Below are positions 1-10,456 of a DNA stretch of 64,000 nt, one piece after another. The notes beneath the pieces are model-generated. The model had not been told where the DNA came from, did not search any database, and was given only the letters and a program-made list of their open reading frames with translations. Within the stretch, counting starts at the first letter, position 1. Each line of letters opens with the position of its first letter. A program made the translations under genes and the position numbers. The stretch is from Sceloporus undulatus (taxonomy: Eukaryota; Chordata; Lepidosauria; Squamata; Phrynosomatidae). The stretch lies in the NCBI RefSeq assembly GCF_019175285.1, contig NC_056527.1, positions 63,458,030-63,522,029 of the forward strand, in the 5' to 3' direction.

Positions 1-2054
1 TAGAACCCATTAAGCTTCAGCTGCTTGTTCTCAGATGTCTTTCCATAGAATAAGGCATCATGAGCAGAGGGGCTGTGGCTAGTCTCTGTGTTGTCATAGC
101 ACAAGCTTGCCACCCAGCATGTCTCCGTGCCCACCCTGTCCACAGTGCCTTGATTTTGGACAAGACATTTGGGTTGAAGTGAACAGACTGAGGGAAGAAT
201 GGGGAGAGAAGAGGGAGCACCCTGGGATAGCTGTACACGTAGAAGTGGCAATGAGAAAGCAATGCATTTCCTTTCTGACTCAGGCAGCAGAATACTTTGT
301 GCTATACTCTTGCCTTTGAGAAGTTTGCAACCATCTTCATTGTCATTCTGTCAATTAATCTATGAAGGAGATTTCTGAAGACAATGTCCCAAAGTTGTCT
401 TGATTGTGACTGCAGTAAGCAAATAGCAACAGGTTTTAGGGATCTTGGACAGAGAATAGGCAGAGAATAAGGAATTTCAGCAGTCTTTATCCTCTTTTGC
501 ATCTGGCCCTCTTTGGCAGGAGTACCTAATGGCTGAAGAAAACTCCGCAAAAAAGGAAGGCAGGTAGGAGGCACAAGAGATCTGGGAGCATGATCTGGGT
601 GGATGGGTGGGTGGGTGGGTGGGGTGGTTCACATTCAGAGTTCTTTATTGTCTGGTATCTGACCATATAGTTGTAAGCACTTTGCTTGCAATATTTAAAC
701 CTGTAAAATACTACCCATGTGTGCCAGCCTGTGTCGCATAGCTGGCAAGTAGCCACCAGCCTGTTAAAGGCAATGGACTGGATCCATACTAAGTTAATTC
801 CTCTTAATCCTACTGAAATCAGTATGGGAAGTTCCATTGAACTGAATGCCATCTAAGTGTTAATTAGCAGTGGAGCTGAATGTACATTTACTCAAAAGCA
901 GCTCCCACTGTGTTTCATAGATTTTGGTGCTGGAGGTGAGTGTACAGTAGGATTAGAGCTTTTTGTCTTGAAGAGCATTTTACATAATATGGGAAATGCA
1001 TTAGAGTCAAAGAAGAGCATTCAAAGTAAGACTTGCTTCATTCCTTTTGAGGATTCCAGCAATATCCTTAGAAACAAACAATTTTTGTTCTTATTTACGC
1101 TTTCCTGGATAATTATAGCATCATCAGATAAAAAGAAATCAATGACAGCAATTGTTGTACAAGATGCTTCATAAAAAAACATTGTCTAGTGAAGAACTAA
1201 GAATTTATTGCATTGAATGAATCAGATTAATTTTATCCACCAACTGTAAGCATATAAAGCATAACACACAATTTCTTAGGATAAATTGGCAGTCATTAAT
1301 TAGATAAACAGATTACTGATCTGGGAACAGCTAATGTAGTGGATTGTGGTTGGAGAGAACTTAGATTGCAGAACAAAAGAGGATCACTATGTCTCCCCAA
1401 ACACCATAAGACCACCAGCTCAAGACTTTCCTGGAGTTATTTCCCTAGCATCAGTGAAAAATATTTTATCTCAGAGCTAACAAGGCTATTCTTAGCAGCT
1501 TTAATCTCCCTTAGGAGCAAATCTTTAGTAAGGTTTATGGGTCTTAATTGTCTATTCAAATCTAAACCACTCTCAAATAGTTGGCATTATAGCAATATTA
1601 GTTCACAACAATATTGTTGCTGGCAAAATACAGTCCTTCTTCCCAGCTTCTGTGAAGATTTTGATGAAGTCCAGAGGGGCCCTGGGAGATCTCAAAAGGA
1701 CAGGAGCATATGAAAGAGTGTGATATGGCCAGCTACATGATTTTCGCAGATGAAAACCACATTGAAGTAATTATATCAAAGTATAATTTAAAGATATTGT
1801 TTGTGGGCGTGAAATTCTGCAATGAAACTTAAGAGAAGAATATTTCCCCACACCATCTCACACCCTTTTTAAAAACCAGACTTTGAAGCATTTTTCTAAA
1901 GTATTGGTTTTACAAGAGATGTGTGGCACATCTTGCAGTTTCTTGTTAAGAGAACCACTGAACAATGGGCATTTCAGTGTGATTGCTGTGAAAGTGGATA
2001 GTAACAATGTGTGTCCTCCCCTACACATACCATCAAAGCCAAGTAGAAAACACA
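1..2054. other. Non-coding stretch upstream of GPR141
   Basis: No gene could be supported here on either strand. Open frames are short and have no recognisable domain. The only clear structure is a GGGT-type microsatellite near 597..626. The stretch is intergenic or part of a 5' UTR intron of GPR141, whose coding exon begins with a splice acceptor further right. Confidence 0.6.
597..626. repeat. (GGGT)n microsatellite
   Basis: Runs of GGGT/GGAT units on the plus strand, G-rich on one strand only. Four or more closely spaced G-runs give it G-quadruplex potential. Confidence 0.85.
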
Positions 2055-2130
2055 AGTTGCCTTGGCCTAGAAAGAAACTTTCTTAGATTGATGATAGCAA
2101 AAAGCTCATAATGAAAGGTATAACAGTGAA
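2055..2130 (+). repeat. 76-bp direct repeat, left copy
   Basis: This segment is identical, base for base by eye, to 2502..2577, an offset of 447. The two copies flank a 371-bp insert that looks like the 3' end of a LINE reading frame. The pair may be an unusually long target-site duplication or a later local duplication. Confidence 0.9.
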
Positions 2131-2501
2131 AAAGATCCTCCTCTGGCTTTGCTTCGCAAACGAAGATTCAGGAAGGACTCATCTCGCGCTTTGTACAAGT
2201 GCATTGGTGACTAAAAAGGCCAATCTGGGACAAACAGGTTAGGTTGCAGAAAGCACAGCGGAAGGTCTCCTTGGGTGATGTTTCCGAGTTGTGGTTCTTT
2301 CTGCGTTGTCGTTTCTCTTTGAGACTCGTTCGCCATGAGCTTTCGAAAAAGGCTGCAGCATCGTGGACAATGCGTCTCCATGCCTCCCGATGTGAGGCCA
2401 GGGTGGATCATTGTTGGTGATCAGTTTGGCCAAGCCTGAGATGTTGTTTCAGGGAGTCCTTATATCTCTTCTTTGGGGCACCCCTCTTACACTGACCCAC
2501 G
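2131..2501 (-). mobile_element. LINE 3'-end ORF fragment between direct repeats
   Basis: Read on the minus strand, the insert and its right edge give a C-terminal signature common in non-LTR retrotransposon polymerases: a block like GAPKKRYKDSLK (normally GGQKKRYKDTLK), then, in a shifted frame, TCLSQIGLFSHQ, resembling the terminal CxxC...SRIGLxSH motif. Frame changes show it is a dead copy. The clade cannot be fixed by eye. Confidence 0.7.
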
Positions 2502-2577
2502 AGTTGCCTTGGCCTAGAAAGAAACTTTCTTAGATTGATGATAGCAAAAAGCTCATAATGAAAGGTATAACAGTGAA
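2502..2577 (+). repeat. 76-bp direct repeat, right copy
   Basis: Exact copy of 2055..2130. Similarity continues a few bases beyond 2577 with one mismatch. Confidence 0.9.
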
Positions 2578-2673
2578 GAAGGTACCCAGCTAAAAAAGAA
2601 AGGATCAGGAAGCTATGAAAGAGAGTCACTACTTCTCCATATTATGACATATTTAATTCCTTTGTGTAATGAG

Positions 2674-2760
2674 AAAGTTATTAGACAAGTATGACAAAGT
2701 TATTAGACAAATATGACAAAGATATTAAACAAATATGACAAAGCTATTAAACAAGCATAC
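2674..2760 (+). repeat. Four-unit 22-bp tandem repeat
   Basis: Units start at 2674, 2696, 2718 and 2740. Each follows the plan AAAGxTATTAxACAAxTATGAC with one to three differences and no spacers, so this is a small minisatellite. Confidence 0.85.
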
Positions 2761-4293
2761 ATCAATCGGTGATGAAAATGGTTCTCTAGAGCTTACAGTC
2801 ACTGAGAGCAAATGTGGCTGGTGATCCAGGAAGGGTCATTTCGAAGATTGGAAATGCCAGTCTAGTAAGACACAATGGCATGGGGAAAAGTTGGTCAGTG
2901 TGGTCAGTCCCTGTTCATAAACTGGAGTGGAAGAACTGCAAAACAAATTAACCCTACGTATAGTGTGGTGTACCAAAATATTGGTCTTGCTTATAATTTT
3001 CCTGATTTTCTGGTGAAAGCAAATGCTTGCATGACTAATCCTTACAAAGTAATTTTTTTTTCTTTCCCTCTGGCATCTAGCTATGACTTCAGCTCTAAAA
3101 TCTCATATTTCTTCTTATAACTGCAGGTGGAACCTCTAAACAGAAGGAAACTGCATTTTCCAGCACTCTTTGTTTAAAAAACAGGTCATGCTAGACCCAA
3201 AAGAATAAGATTGCAAACAGCATGCGAGCTGTGGAAGGCTCAGAATGGAAAATATTCTGAAGCTATGATTACCCATCATAAAAGATGAACAGGTAAAAGA
3301 GTGTAAAAAAAAAAAAGATGAGAACAGGACTAAAAAATTTTCCCAGACCTTTTGAATCCAGTTACTAAAAATAAGCCAAAGCAATAGCATCTCTTCTCAC
3401 TTCTCACTTCATTTTTTTAACCTAATCTAGTGTTTGCAATTTCCAAAACTGCAATCCTATGCACACTTAATCAAATAAATAATAACACATAATAAAATAA
3501 ACATAACAATAACTAAATGCCTTTTAACACACTGAAATATACCATCAAGTTAGCATGGTTAAGACTAGCTGCACATCTTGTGTGCGAGTGACATTTTGAG
3601 TGATACCTTCATTGCCAGTATTAATTTCTGAAATGATTCCCCTTCTAGTTTCTAGCCCTCATCTCCAGATTCCTGTTGACTAGTCCTGAGGAAAATCACT
3701 TTCTTCCATACCTGTTATTTTAAAAAGAAAAAGAAAAACCTGATCTGATTAGCAATGACATGTTTACCATCATATCTCTAAGGCTGAAGTTCTGTAAAGA
3801 TAGCATAAGTGAGGCTGCCCTGAACAGCAATTAGACTACCATTAATATAATACAGAAATGTGATTATACCTAGAAAAGAAAGTTATGTGTGCCCATACTG
3901 TACAAATCTAGAATTCGGATAGCTTTAATGTTTGAGCCTGTAAAATGTGCATGCTTTATATCACAAACTGATCACAGTCTGAAAAAGAAAAGTTGAAAGC
4001 AACTTGGGACCCTTTGGCTCATTCACACTTCAGCCAAATGTTAATACCTGGAGGGCATCAAGATGAAAATAATGTGGCAGTCTAGGTTGAATATAACACT
4101 GGTCTGCAAAGTTGAGGGTGATAAAAACTTATTTTAAAATGTACGCTGGTTTTATAAGGATTTGGTGTTTTAAATCCAAAAATGATTCAGATTTGGTCCA
4201 TCAGATACAGTTTTTCTCATCTTGCTTTGATGTTTCTATATTGTAAAATGTTACTGAATAACATGGTCCTGCAAAGAATTATGCTGCAAAGAG
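2761..4293. other. Non-coding AT-rich stretch
   Basis: No coding exon or clear mobile element is seen. It contains A/T-rich low-complexity sequence around 3470..3530. Confidence 0.55.
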
Positions 4294-4296
4294 TAA

Positions 4297-4611
4297 GGAG
4301 ATTATCACACTGCCCTTCTCCATCCTTCCCTCATGACCTAAGTGCAGGATGAAACCTTTTAAGCACAGATTTTATCACGTGCCTCCATGCCCAGGTTGGA
4401 GGCATCCCATACTCAACCATGGCATCCCGTACCTGATCTGGACTTCTCCCACACTTTTTGAAAGAATGGGATTTTCCTGGAGAAATCCAGATTGGGTATG
4501 GGATGCCTCCGACCTGGGCATGGAGGCGTGCAATAAAATCCATGCTTAAAAGGTTTCAGCCGATGCCTAGGTCGTGAAGAAAGGATGGAAAAGGGCAGTG
4601 TGATAATCTCC
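4297..4611. mobile_element. Foldback DNA element, TAA target duplication (PIF/Harbinger-like MITE)
   Basis: The ends are GGAGATTATCACACTGCCC and its reverse complement, and the inverted arms run over 100 bp, including the CCTCCATGCCCAGG / CCTGGGCATGGAGG pair. The copy is flanked by TAA at 4294..4296 and 4612..4614. A 3-bp T/A-rich target duplication is typical of PIF/Harbinger. There is no transposase, so it is non-autonomous. Relatives with the same outer bases lie at 12034..12866, 15457..15813, 38190..40417 and 59878..60283. Confidence 0.8.
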
Positions 4612-5042
4612 TAAGAAAGGGGTTAAAGTCTTTTAATAGATGTTCAAAACACATTAATACACTCATATGAAACACAAAAACCCATTCAAAAGCATTTAAA
4701 AAAATCACAGTGAAGCATCCATGTCTGCACTGAGTAACAACTGAATTTATAAAAATACTGAATTTGTGAAAGAACATTTTTGGGGGCACAAGATTTGTGT
4801 TATTTATTCTTAATTCGGCATCCAAATATACATTAAAACCAGCTACAATATTGAAAAACATTTTTTCATTAATTTCCTTCTGCTTCAGCCACAGCAGTAT
4901 TTAGTTATAGTTGTTTTCATATCCAATTACGTACAGTTAACCATATTTAGTCACTTCTTGTATCTTCCAGAACACTATCTGTACATATGTAGACTTATAC
5001 TTTTAAAGCTTTCTTTGCAATATAAGTGGAATTGATTTTGTT

Positions 5043-5065
5043 TATGTGTTTGTTTCTTCTAGGCT
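5043..5065 (+). other. GPR141: Splice acceptor and 5' UTR of the GPR141 coding exon
   Basis: A pyrimidine-rich tract (TTTGTTTCTTCTAG) ends at 5062, three bases before the first ATG at 5066. The coding exon is therefore preceded by at least one non-coding exon further left, as is usual for single-coding-exon GPCR genes. That upstream exon was not identified. Confidence 0.65.
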
Positions 5066-6019
5066 ATGACCAAAGGAAATTCTAGAATCATGGCTGAAGA
5101 GAATGGAACTCTTTATAATATAAACTCATCCCAGGCTCCAGAATTAGTTTCTTATCACTTTATTTGGAATCCTGTCTTGATCACAACATACACAGTAGTG
5201 TTTATTGGTGGCATGTGTGGAGCCATCAGAATGTCGTTTTTGCTAGTGACAATGAATACATTATCCGTGACCACAACAGCAATTATAAACTTGGTGGTGA
5301 TCCACAGTCTCTTTCTTGTGACTGTGCCATTTCGCCTGTATTACTATATCACGGATGACTGGATCTTTGAGCCATTCTTTTGTAAAGTTGTGAGCATAAT
5401 GGTACATTTGCACATGTACCTCACCTTTCTATTCTATGTAATTGTGTTATTAATCAGGGGTCTTATTTTCTTTCAGTGGAAGGATAAGGTGGAATTCTAC
5501 AGAAATTTGCATGCTGTTGCTATGAGCACAGCTGTATGGATTTTGGCTTTTGCTACCATTGTGCCGGTAATGTCTCTTTGGTATGGGCAAATGGGGGACT
5601 ATGACGGAAACAGATGTTTTACTTTTCACCAGGAGTTCAAGGCTGAAGCAGTGAAAGTTGTGAACTATACTTTAATTGGCATAATGGTTATTATAACATG
5701 TGCCCTTTTGGGCTTGCAAGTTTTCATGCTTCTAAAGGTGGTAAAGAAGGTGTCAGGATCCATATGGCCACATCAAGAGTTTCGGGCCCAACTGAAAAGC
5801 TCTTTTTTTATTTTAGTCATCATTTTTTGCTTCCTCCCTCATCACTTCTTTCGGATTTATTATATTCAGCATGTGAATGAGAAACAGTATTCTCACTTGG
5901 CTTTATACAATGAAGTCTGCTTGAGCATAACAGCAATAAGTTGCCTTGATTTGTTTTCTTTTGTGATCGGTGGAAGGAAAATCTTGAGGCAAAAAATCTT
6001 TGCACTGTCCTGTTGTTAA
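5066..6019 (+). CDS. GPR141: G protein-coupled receptor 141 (orphan class A GPCR)
   Basis: This is a plasma-membrane orphan receptor of the rhodopsin class; no ligand is established. The 317-residue frame has seven hydrophobic helices (about 37-61, 70-94, 107-135, 150-170, 198-224, 246-266 and 279-302). It resembles human GPR141 (about 305 residues, recalled) throughout, for example SVTTTAIINLVV, HMYLTFLFYV, KDKVEFYRNLHAV and FFRIYY. The N-terminus carries NGT (N13) and NSS (N20) glycosylation sequons. C106 and C184 are placed for the TM3-ECL2 disulfide. The DRY position reads IRG (R131; human TRY), TM6 has FCFLP, and the TM7 NPxxY is degenerate (DLFSF). The tail ends in Cys-Cys, a possible palmitoylation site. 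An in-frame ATG at 5090 (M9) is an alternative start; the first ATG was chosen because it directly follows the splice acceptor. The frame is intact. Synteny with NME8 and SFRP4 supports orthology. Confidence 0.95.
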   Translation: MTKGNSRIMAEENGTLYNINSSQAPELVSYHFIWNPVLITTYTVVFIGGMCGAIRMSFLLVTMNTLSVTTTAIINLVVIHSLFLVTVPFRLYYYITDDWIFEPFFCKVVSIMVHLHMYLTFLFYVIVLLIRGLIFFQWKDKVEFYRNLHAVAMSTAVWILAFATIVPVMSLWYGQMGDYDGNRCFTFHQEFKAEAVKVVNYTLIGIMVIITCALLGLQVFMLLKVVKKVSGSIWPHQEFRAQLKSSFFILVIIFCFLPHHFFRIYYIQHVNEKQYSHLALYNEVCLSITAISCLDLFSFVIGGRKILRQKIFALSCC

Positions 6020-6291
6020 GGCTTTGTGTGTGTTAAGAAAATCTGTCATAGCCCAACAAGGTCAACTAGACAGAGAAAAGGTATATGACTTAAAGTTTTT
6101 CAGAACAAAAATCTAGGCAATGTAAATATTATTTTGTGTCTGTTTATGCATGCACATCTATTTGGATATACAGCTATCCCCTGATAGAAACAGCAGAGAA
6201 CTTCAACGTGTGCCTAACTACGGCCCTGGGATTTGGGGTGGAAAACTATGATCTCTCAAAATGTTAGACTGAAAATCCCATCATCCTATAT

Positions 6292-6297
6292 AATAAA
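6292..6297 (+). promoter_or_regulatory. GPR141: Candidate poly(A) signal of GPR141
   Basis: AATAAA 273 bp after the stop codon. A second AATAAA lies at 6459..6464. Which one is used cannot be told from sequence. Confidence 0.4.
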
Positions 6298-6633
6298 TCC
6301 TGCTAGTTGGGTTCCTATGATTTGCCCTCCAGTGACATCTGGAGGGCCAGTAACTCCCAAATTTGACTGGCTTGGTGCATAGCAATTCCAACAACTGCCT
6401 CATATTTACATACTACTGTATTTAAGGGGGAAATGTACAAGAAAAGAAATCTGTCTATAATAAAGGGTCAGTAAAAGAAATAGCAATTGTACAAAAACAT
6501 TCAAAGTCTCTGATCTTCACATTATGTGTGTGCTTGTGTTCCTATTTATTGTAAACTCAAGGACGTATGGATAACATTTACACCTTTATGGACATAAATT
6601 TATTGGAGCTTAATGTAATGAGCTACTAAGGGA

Positions 6634-6850
6634 GTCCTTTAACACTATGCAGTTATAGTGCTGATTTCACTTGAGCTTCCATGGTTACATTCTATGGCTT
6701 CTTGGGGTTTGTAGTTTGGTGTGGGACTGCTTTCTGGATTAGAATTCTATATACCCCTCCCTAAACTGCAACTCCCAGGATTCCATAGGATGGAGCCATG
6801 GCAGTTGAAATGAACTGAAAGTGCTGTAATTGTAGTGTGAAAAGGCTCCA
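6634..6850. mobile_element. Foldback MITE (CTCCCAGGATTCCATAGGAT family)
   Basis: Two imperfect inverted arms share the core ACTCCCAGGATTCCATAGGA / TCTATGGCTTCTTGGGGTTT. It belongs to the family seen again at 7527..7723, 13826..14590, 22005..22212, 58670..58908, 62849..63024 and 63364..63760. Old and diverged; ends approximate. Confidence 0.6.
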
Positions 6851-7387
6851 GGACTGTAGGTGCTCCAACCTCAGAATCCCATTTAAACACTGAAGTGATA
6901 CGTATTCCACACTTACCAACATTCCACTGATGAAAACCAGGACATGGGGCTAAGGAACATCAGAATGTGTTCAAGATGCCAAAAGTTCTTACTAATGAAG
7001 AACATCCAAGCCAGCAAAGGTTTTCAGCAGTTTGCTTGTTCCTCAGCCTACTGGGAAGGGCAAGATTCCTCCTCTAACCTTCCTCCTACTGAGTAAATTA
7101 AACTATCTTTATACCGAGAACTCAGTTTGCAACAATTGATAACAAAGGGGGGAAGAGGGAGAATGGTAAAGAAACTTGGACATTTTAAAAGCAGTTGGAA
7201 AATTGGAATAGTCTGAGATTCTCAATTGGGATGGTTGGGACATATGGCATTCTGAGGCATCAGCTGCTACAACTGCATAGATGCAGTTGGGATAGGCCAA
7301 GTAGAAACAATGGGCATAGCTTAGTCTTCTCTCCTTGGGTCCCTTCACAATACCTAATGATAGTGCTATTATTCCTAGCATAGAGTT

Positions 7388-7530
7388 TTCTTGGCAAGAT
7401 TTATTCAGAGGATGTTTGCGCCTGCCTTCCTCTGAGACCAGGAAAATGTAACTTGCTCAGTGTTACCTGGTGTGTCTCCACAGGTGAACAGGAATTCAAA
7501 CCTTGGTCTTCCAGAGTCCTAGATCCTTAT
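7388..7530 (-). mobile_element. tRNA-derived SINE fragment
   Basis: Matches the reverse complement of the SINE seen whole at 26678..26870, with recognisable TTTTCTTGGCAAGATTTATT and CAAACCTTGGTCTTCCAGAG blocks. The tail side is missing. It abuts a MITE on its right. Confidence 0.6.
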
Positions 7531-7723
7531 CACACTACACTGTTTTTGCAGTCTATTCCACTTTAATCACCATGGCAACATCCCATGGAATGCTGTGATA
7601 TGTAGTTCAAGGTGTTTAGAGTTCTATTACCTCCCCAAACTACAAACCCCAGGATTCCATTAAATGAAGTCATGGCAATTACAATGGAAGCATGCTGTCA
7701 TAGCTGCATATTATGAAAGGGAC
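7527..7723. mobile_element. Foldback MITE (same family as 6634..6850)
   Basis: Inverted arms around CATCCCATGGAATGCTGTGA and CCCCAGGATTCCATTAAATG, each followed or preceded by GTAGTTT/AAACTAC. Diverged copy; ends approximate. Confidence 0.55.
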
Positions 7724-8129
7724 CTTTGCCTTATCAGTAAAACAGTATCTTCTACTTGGTGCATTTTAGGTGCCTTCCTCAGATCCTCAGCTCCAGACAA
7801 TGTTTTCATCGGGAATTCACATAAGGGGCACAGTGTGAGTGCTGAGAGATGAGACTCTGATAAAAATTAAAGGGGGAAAAAAATCACAACCATGACTACT
7901 TCATCAAATTTAAATTAGCTAAACTCGCATCCTTTTTGTTTTCTTGATATTTTGTTAATTTCTACCAGTTCTTAAATGTAACCTGCTCACTTTCAGTTGC
8001 TTGTTGAGCTTCTAGTAGACAGCACTGTTACTTCAGCTGGTAACACTCATTCACATGATCAGGCAGAAAATGTTTCACTTGTCCTCTGAGTGTGAAATTC
8101 TACACAATAATGACAAAGAATACTGAACT

Positions 8130-9190
8130 ACACCTCTCTACCCAGATCTTCTGGTTGTCCTACCACAGTATTTCCATTTTATGTGAATTCACCCTGAAAC
8201 CACTTCCAGACAGCCATCCAAGATGATGAGAACAGCTAGGCTCCATTGATAGGTTGTAGGTGCTGCAGGCCAAACATCCATATGACTCCCCTTCTCCTTG
8301 GTTAGAGTGGGGAATAATGTCTCCAGCTTTAGTCTTCTCCATGCTATAACACTAATGGTGACAATATCCACAAGGTAGAGAACTCACTTTGATCCATACT
8401 TTAAGAGATCTATACAAACCCTCTTCTCAAATATGACCAGTGCTCTGGTTAGCCCATCTGAAGTCTGCACAAAGATTCAGAGTGAATTCATCATCCCACT
8501 GATGTTGGAGTCACCAGACTCCATAACACTTAAAATCTCTTAATCTCTGATCGAAGATAAGACATTTCTACCTCTGAACAGGCCTCTGTCTCTTCTAGTC
8601 CTGGGGAGGGAAGGAGCCAGCTCTCACCTTCTCAATGTGATGACCCTCCCTCAAAAAAGTATACAGTCTCACCCACATCTGTGCCAATGGAAGCTTTTGA
8701 AAGCATAATTGTGTGTGTGTGTGATGGTGGATGTGTGCGTGCGTGTGAGAGAGAGTGTGTGTATCTGAGTGGGCCTGAATAATCATTTCAGGGGCTTTCC
8801 CACTTCTATCTGGCACTTTTGGTATAGTGTCCAAACTGAGGGATATGTTAGTGCCACTTTGTTCTACTTGGTCTGACCTCACCTGGCATGCTGTGTCCAG
8901 TTCTTTTATACTTAAAGTACTATTAAAATACTTCTGTACTCCAGAGACAGATGTTGAAAGCTGAGGCTGAGCCTTACTGTACAGAACTACAACCTATATA
9001 TACTTCTTTGACTTTCCTACCAGAAAAAAACAGAGCCCTAGCATCCTGTGCCTCCCAAGCCAATACTGTACCAGCCAGGCATCCTGGAGGAATTTCACCA
9101 TCATTGCTACTGAAAGTCACCAATAAGTCCAGGAAAACTAACAGAGATGCATTTCCCCCATTCATACCATAGCATTTAATCATCTTTCAA
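8130..9190 (-). mobile_element. CR1/L2-like LINE reverse-transcriptase remnant
   Basis: The minus strand encodes decayed pieces of a LINE polymerase in the expected order: GGNASLLVFLDLLVTF near 9080..9170 (usual form KGGSVSLLVLLDLSAAF), then CLEVVSG followed by a tract like the usual LRLNPDKTEVL near 8170..8225. Stops and frame changes interrupt it. A GT/CA-rich stretch at 8710..8760 lies inside. Confidence 0.65.
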
Positions 9191-9488
9191 GCTCATCAAG
9201 GCAACTGCTTTCCACAAACTAAATCAGAATGGATGCAAATAATCAGTCCCTACCATCCTGACTATGGACAACTCTAGCTGTGGCTAATATTAATCTAGCA
9301 ACATTTGGGAGGCCATGTGTTTTCCACCAGAGAAGTACATATTATTTATAGCTGCATCATCTTTCTAGGCATCATGGCCAAATGCTCCATCACTCAGAAC
9401 ACAATGATGCTTTATGGCCAACAATCCTTTGATAGCTAATATTTCTCAGTAAACTGATGAACAGATTTCTGCTACCAGCTTCCAACCA

Positions 9489-9743
9489 CAGTGGTACCTC
9501 GGGTTACGAAATTAATTCATTCCGCGGCTAATTTCGTAACCCGAAAAACCTTCGTAACCTGAATTGCCATAGGCGCTAATGGAAAAAAAGCCGCGGCTCC
9601 GCCGCGGCTCCATTGAAAATAGCGCCGAGGTTTTTTCGTAACCCGAAAAAACCTTCGTAAGCCGAAACAATAAATCCCTATGGGATTTTTTCGTATCCCG
9701 AAAAATTCGTAAGCTGGGTAATTCGTATCCCGGGGTACCACTG
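9489..9743. mobile_element. Tigger/pogo-like MITE with CAGTGGTACC ends
   Basis: 255-bp element beginning CAGTGGTACCTCGGGTTACG and ending in the near reverse complement ending CCGGGGTACCACTG. The interior is built of repeated TTCGTAACCCGAAAAA modules and a GCCGCGGCTCCGCCGCGGC palindrome. The flanking dinucleotide is CA on both sides, not TA. A sister copy at 35054..35315 is flanked by TA, the Tc1/mariner target. The superfamily call rests on those ends. Confidence 0.7.
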
Positions 9744-10222
9744 CATTATCTTTCCCAGCCAGCAAGAGGTGGATCTGCAGAGTCAGAACATACACTGAAA
9801 AAAAGGGCAAATAACTGGCAGTACAAAGGAAATGTGATTATTTATTTTCTGCCTTCTTCCCAAACCTGGAACTGAAGGCAGCTTATACAAATTAAATATA
9901 CTTTAAAAGCACTTAGAAAGATATATGTAAAAACATACAAAAAAGTTAACGGAGGTTTGATTATGTCTCCAGTTTCTATATACAGAAGATCCCATTTGGC
10001 CCTCACAGAAGCTTGAAATACTGGACTATAGTTTCCAGAATCTTCTAGCAATGTTCTGATAGTTGTAGCCCCCCCACCCCATTTCTAATCTCTAGTTCAG
10101 CATATTTTCTTACTGCAGAAAGGCTGCTATGACAGTAACTATGACCCCACCCCAAGCAAGACAACAGGGAATGGAGCCACTTCCCCAACTTCCCCAACTA
10201 GAAATATAGTTCAAGAAAGTAA

Positions 10223-10456
10223 GGCCTGTTACAGACTGCCAAAATAAAGCTGCTTCAGGTCTCTTTGGAAGTATGCTGTTTAAATGATGCATGCATCCTA
10301 AGAATCCAGAAGCTGCACCAAAGCTGCACTCCAGTGCTTAGGAATGGAGTGTGGCTTTGGCGCGACCTCCAGACTCTTAGGACCCCATGCCTCATTTAAA
10401 TAACATACCTCCAAAGAGACCCCAAGCAGCTTTATTTTGGCAGTCTGTAACAGGAC
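10223..10456. mobile_element. Foldback MITE, GGCC ends (GCCAAAATAAAGCTGC family), copy 1
   Basis: Arms of about 75 bp start GGCCTGTTACAGACTGCC and contain AAAATAAAGCTGCTTC, mirrored on the right by GCAGCTTTATTTTGGCAGTC. Copies at 17802..18011, 28677..28906, 32052..32285, 37706..37938 and 47706..47940 show 3-bp target duplications. Here the flanks read TAA/AAA. Confidence 0.75.

Noticed and set aside
2055-2577. The 76-bp repeats as terminal repeats of an LTR element
   Set aside because: The insert matches a LINE polymerase end on the minus strand; the repeats show no LTR features and are far too short.
2674-2760. CRISPR-like short repeats
   Set aside because: Repeats are directly adjacent without spacers, and this is vertebrate DNA.
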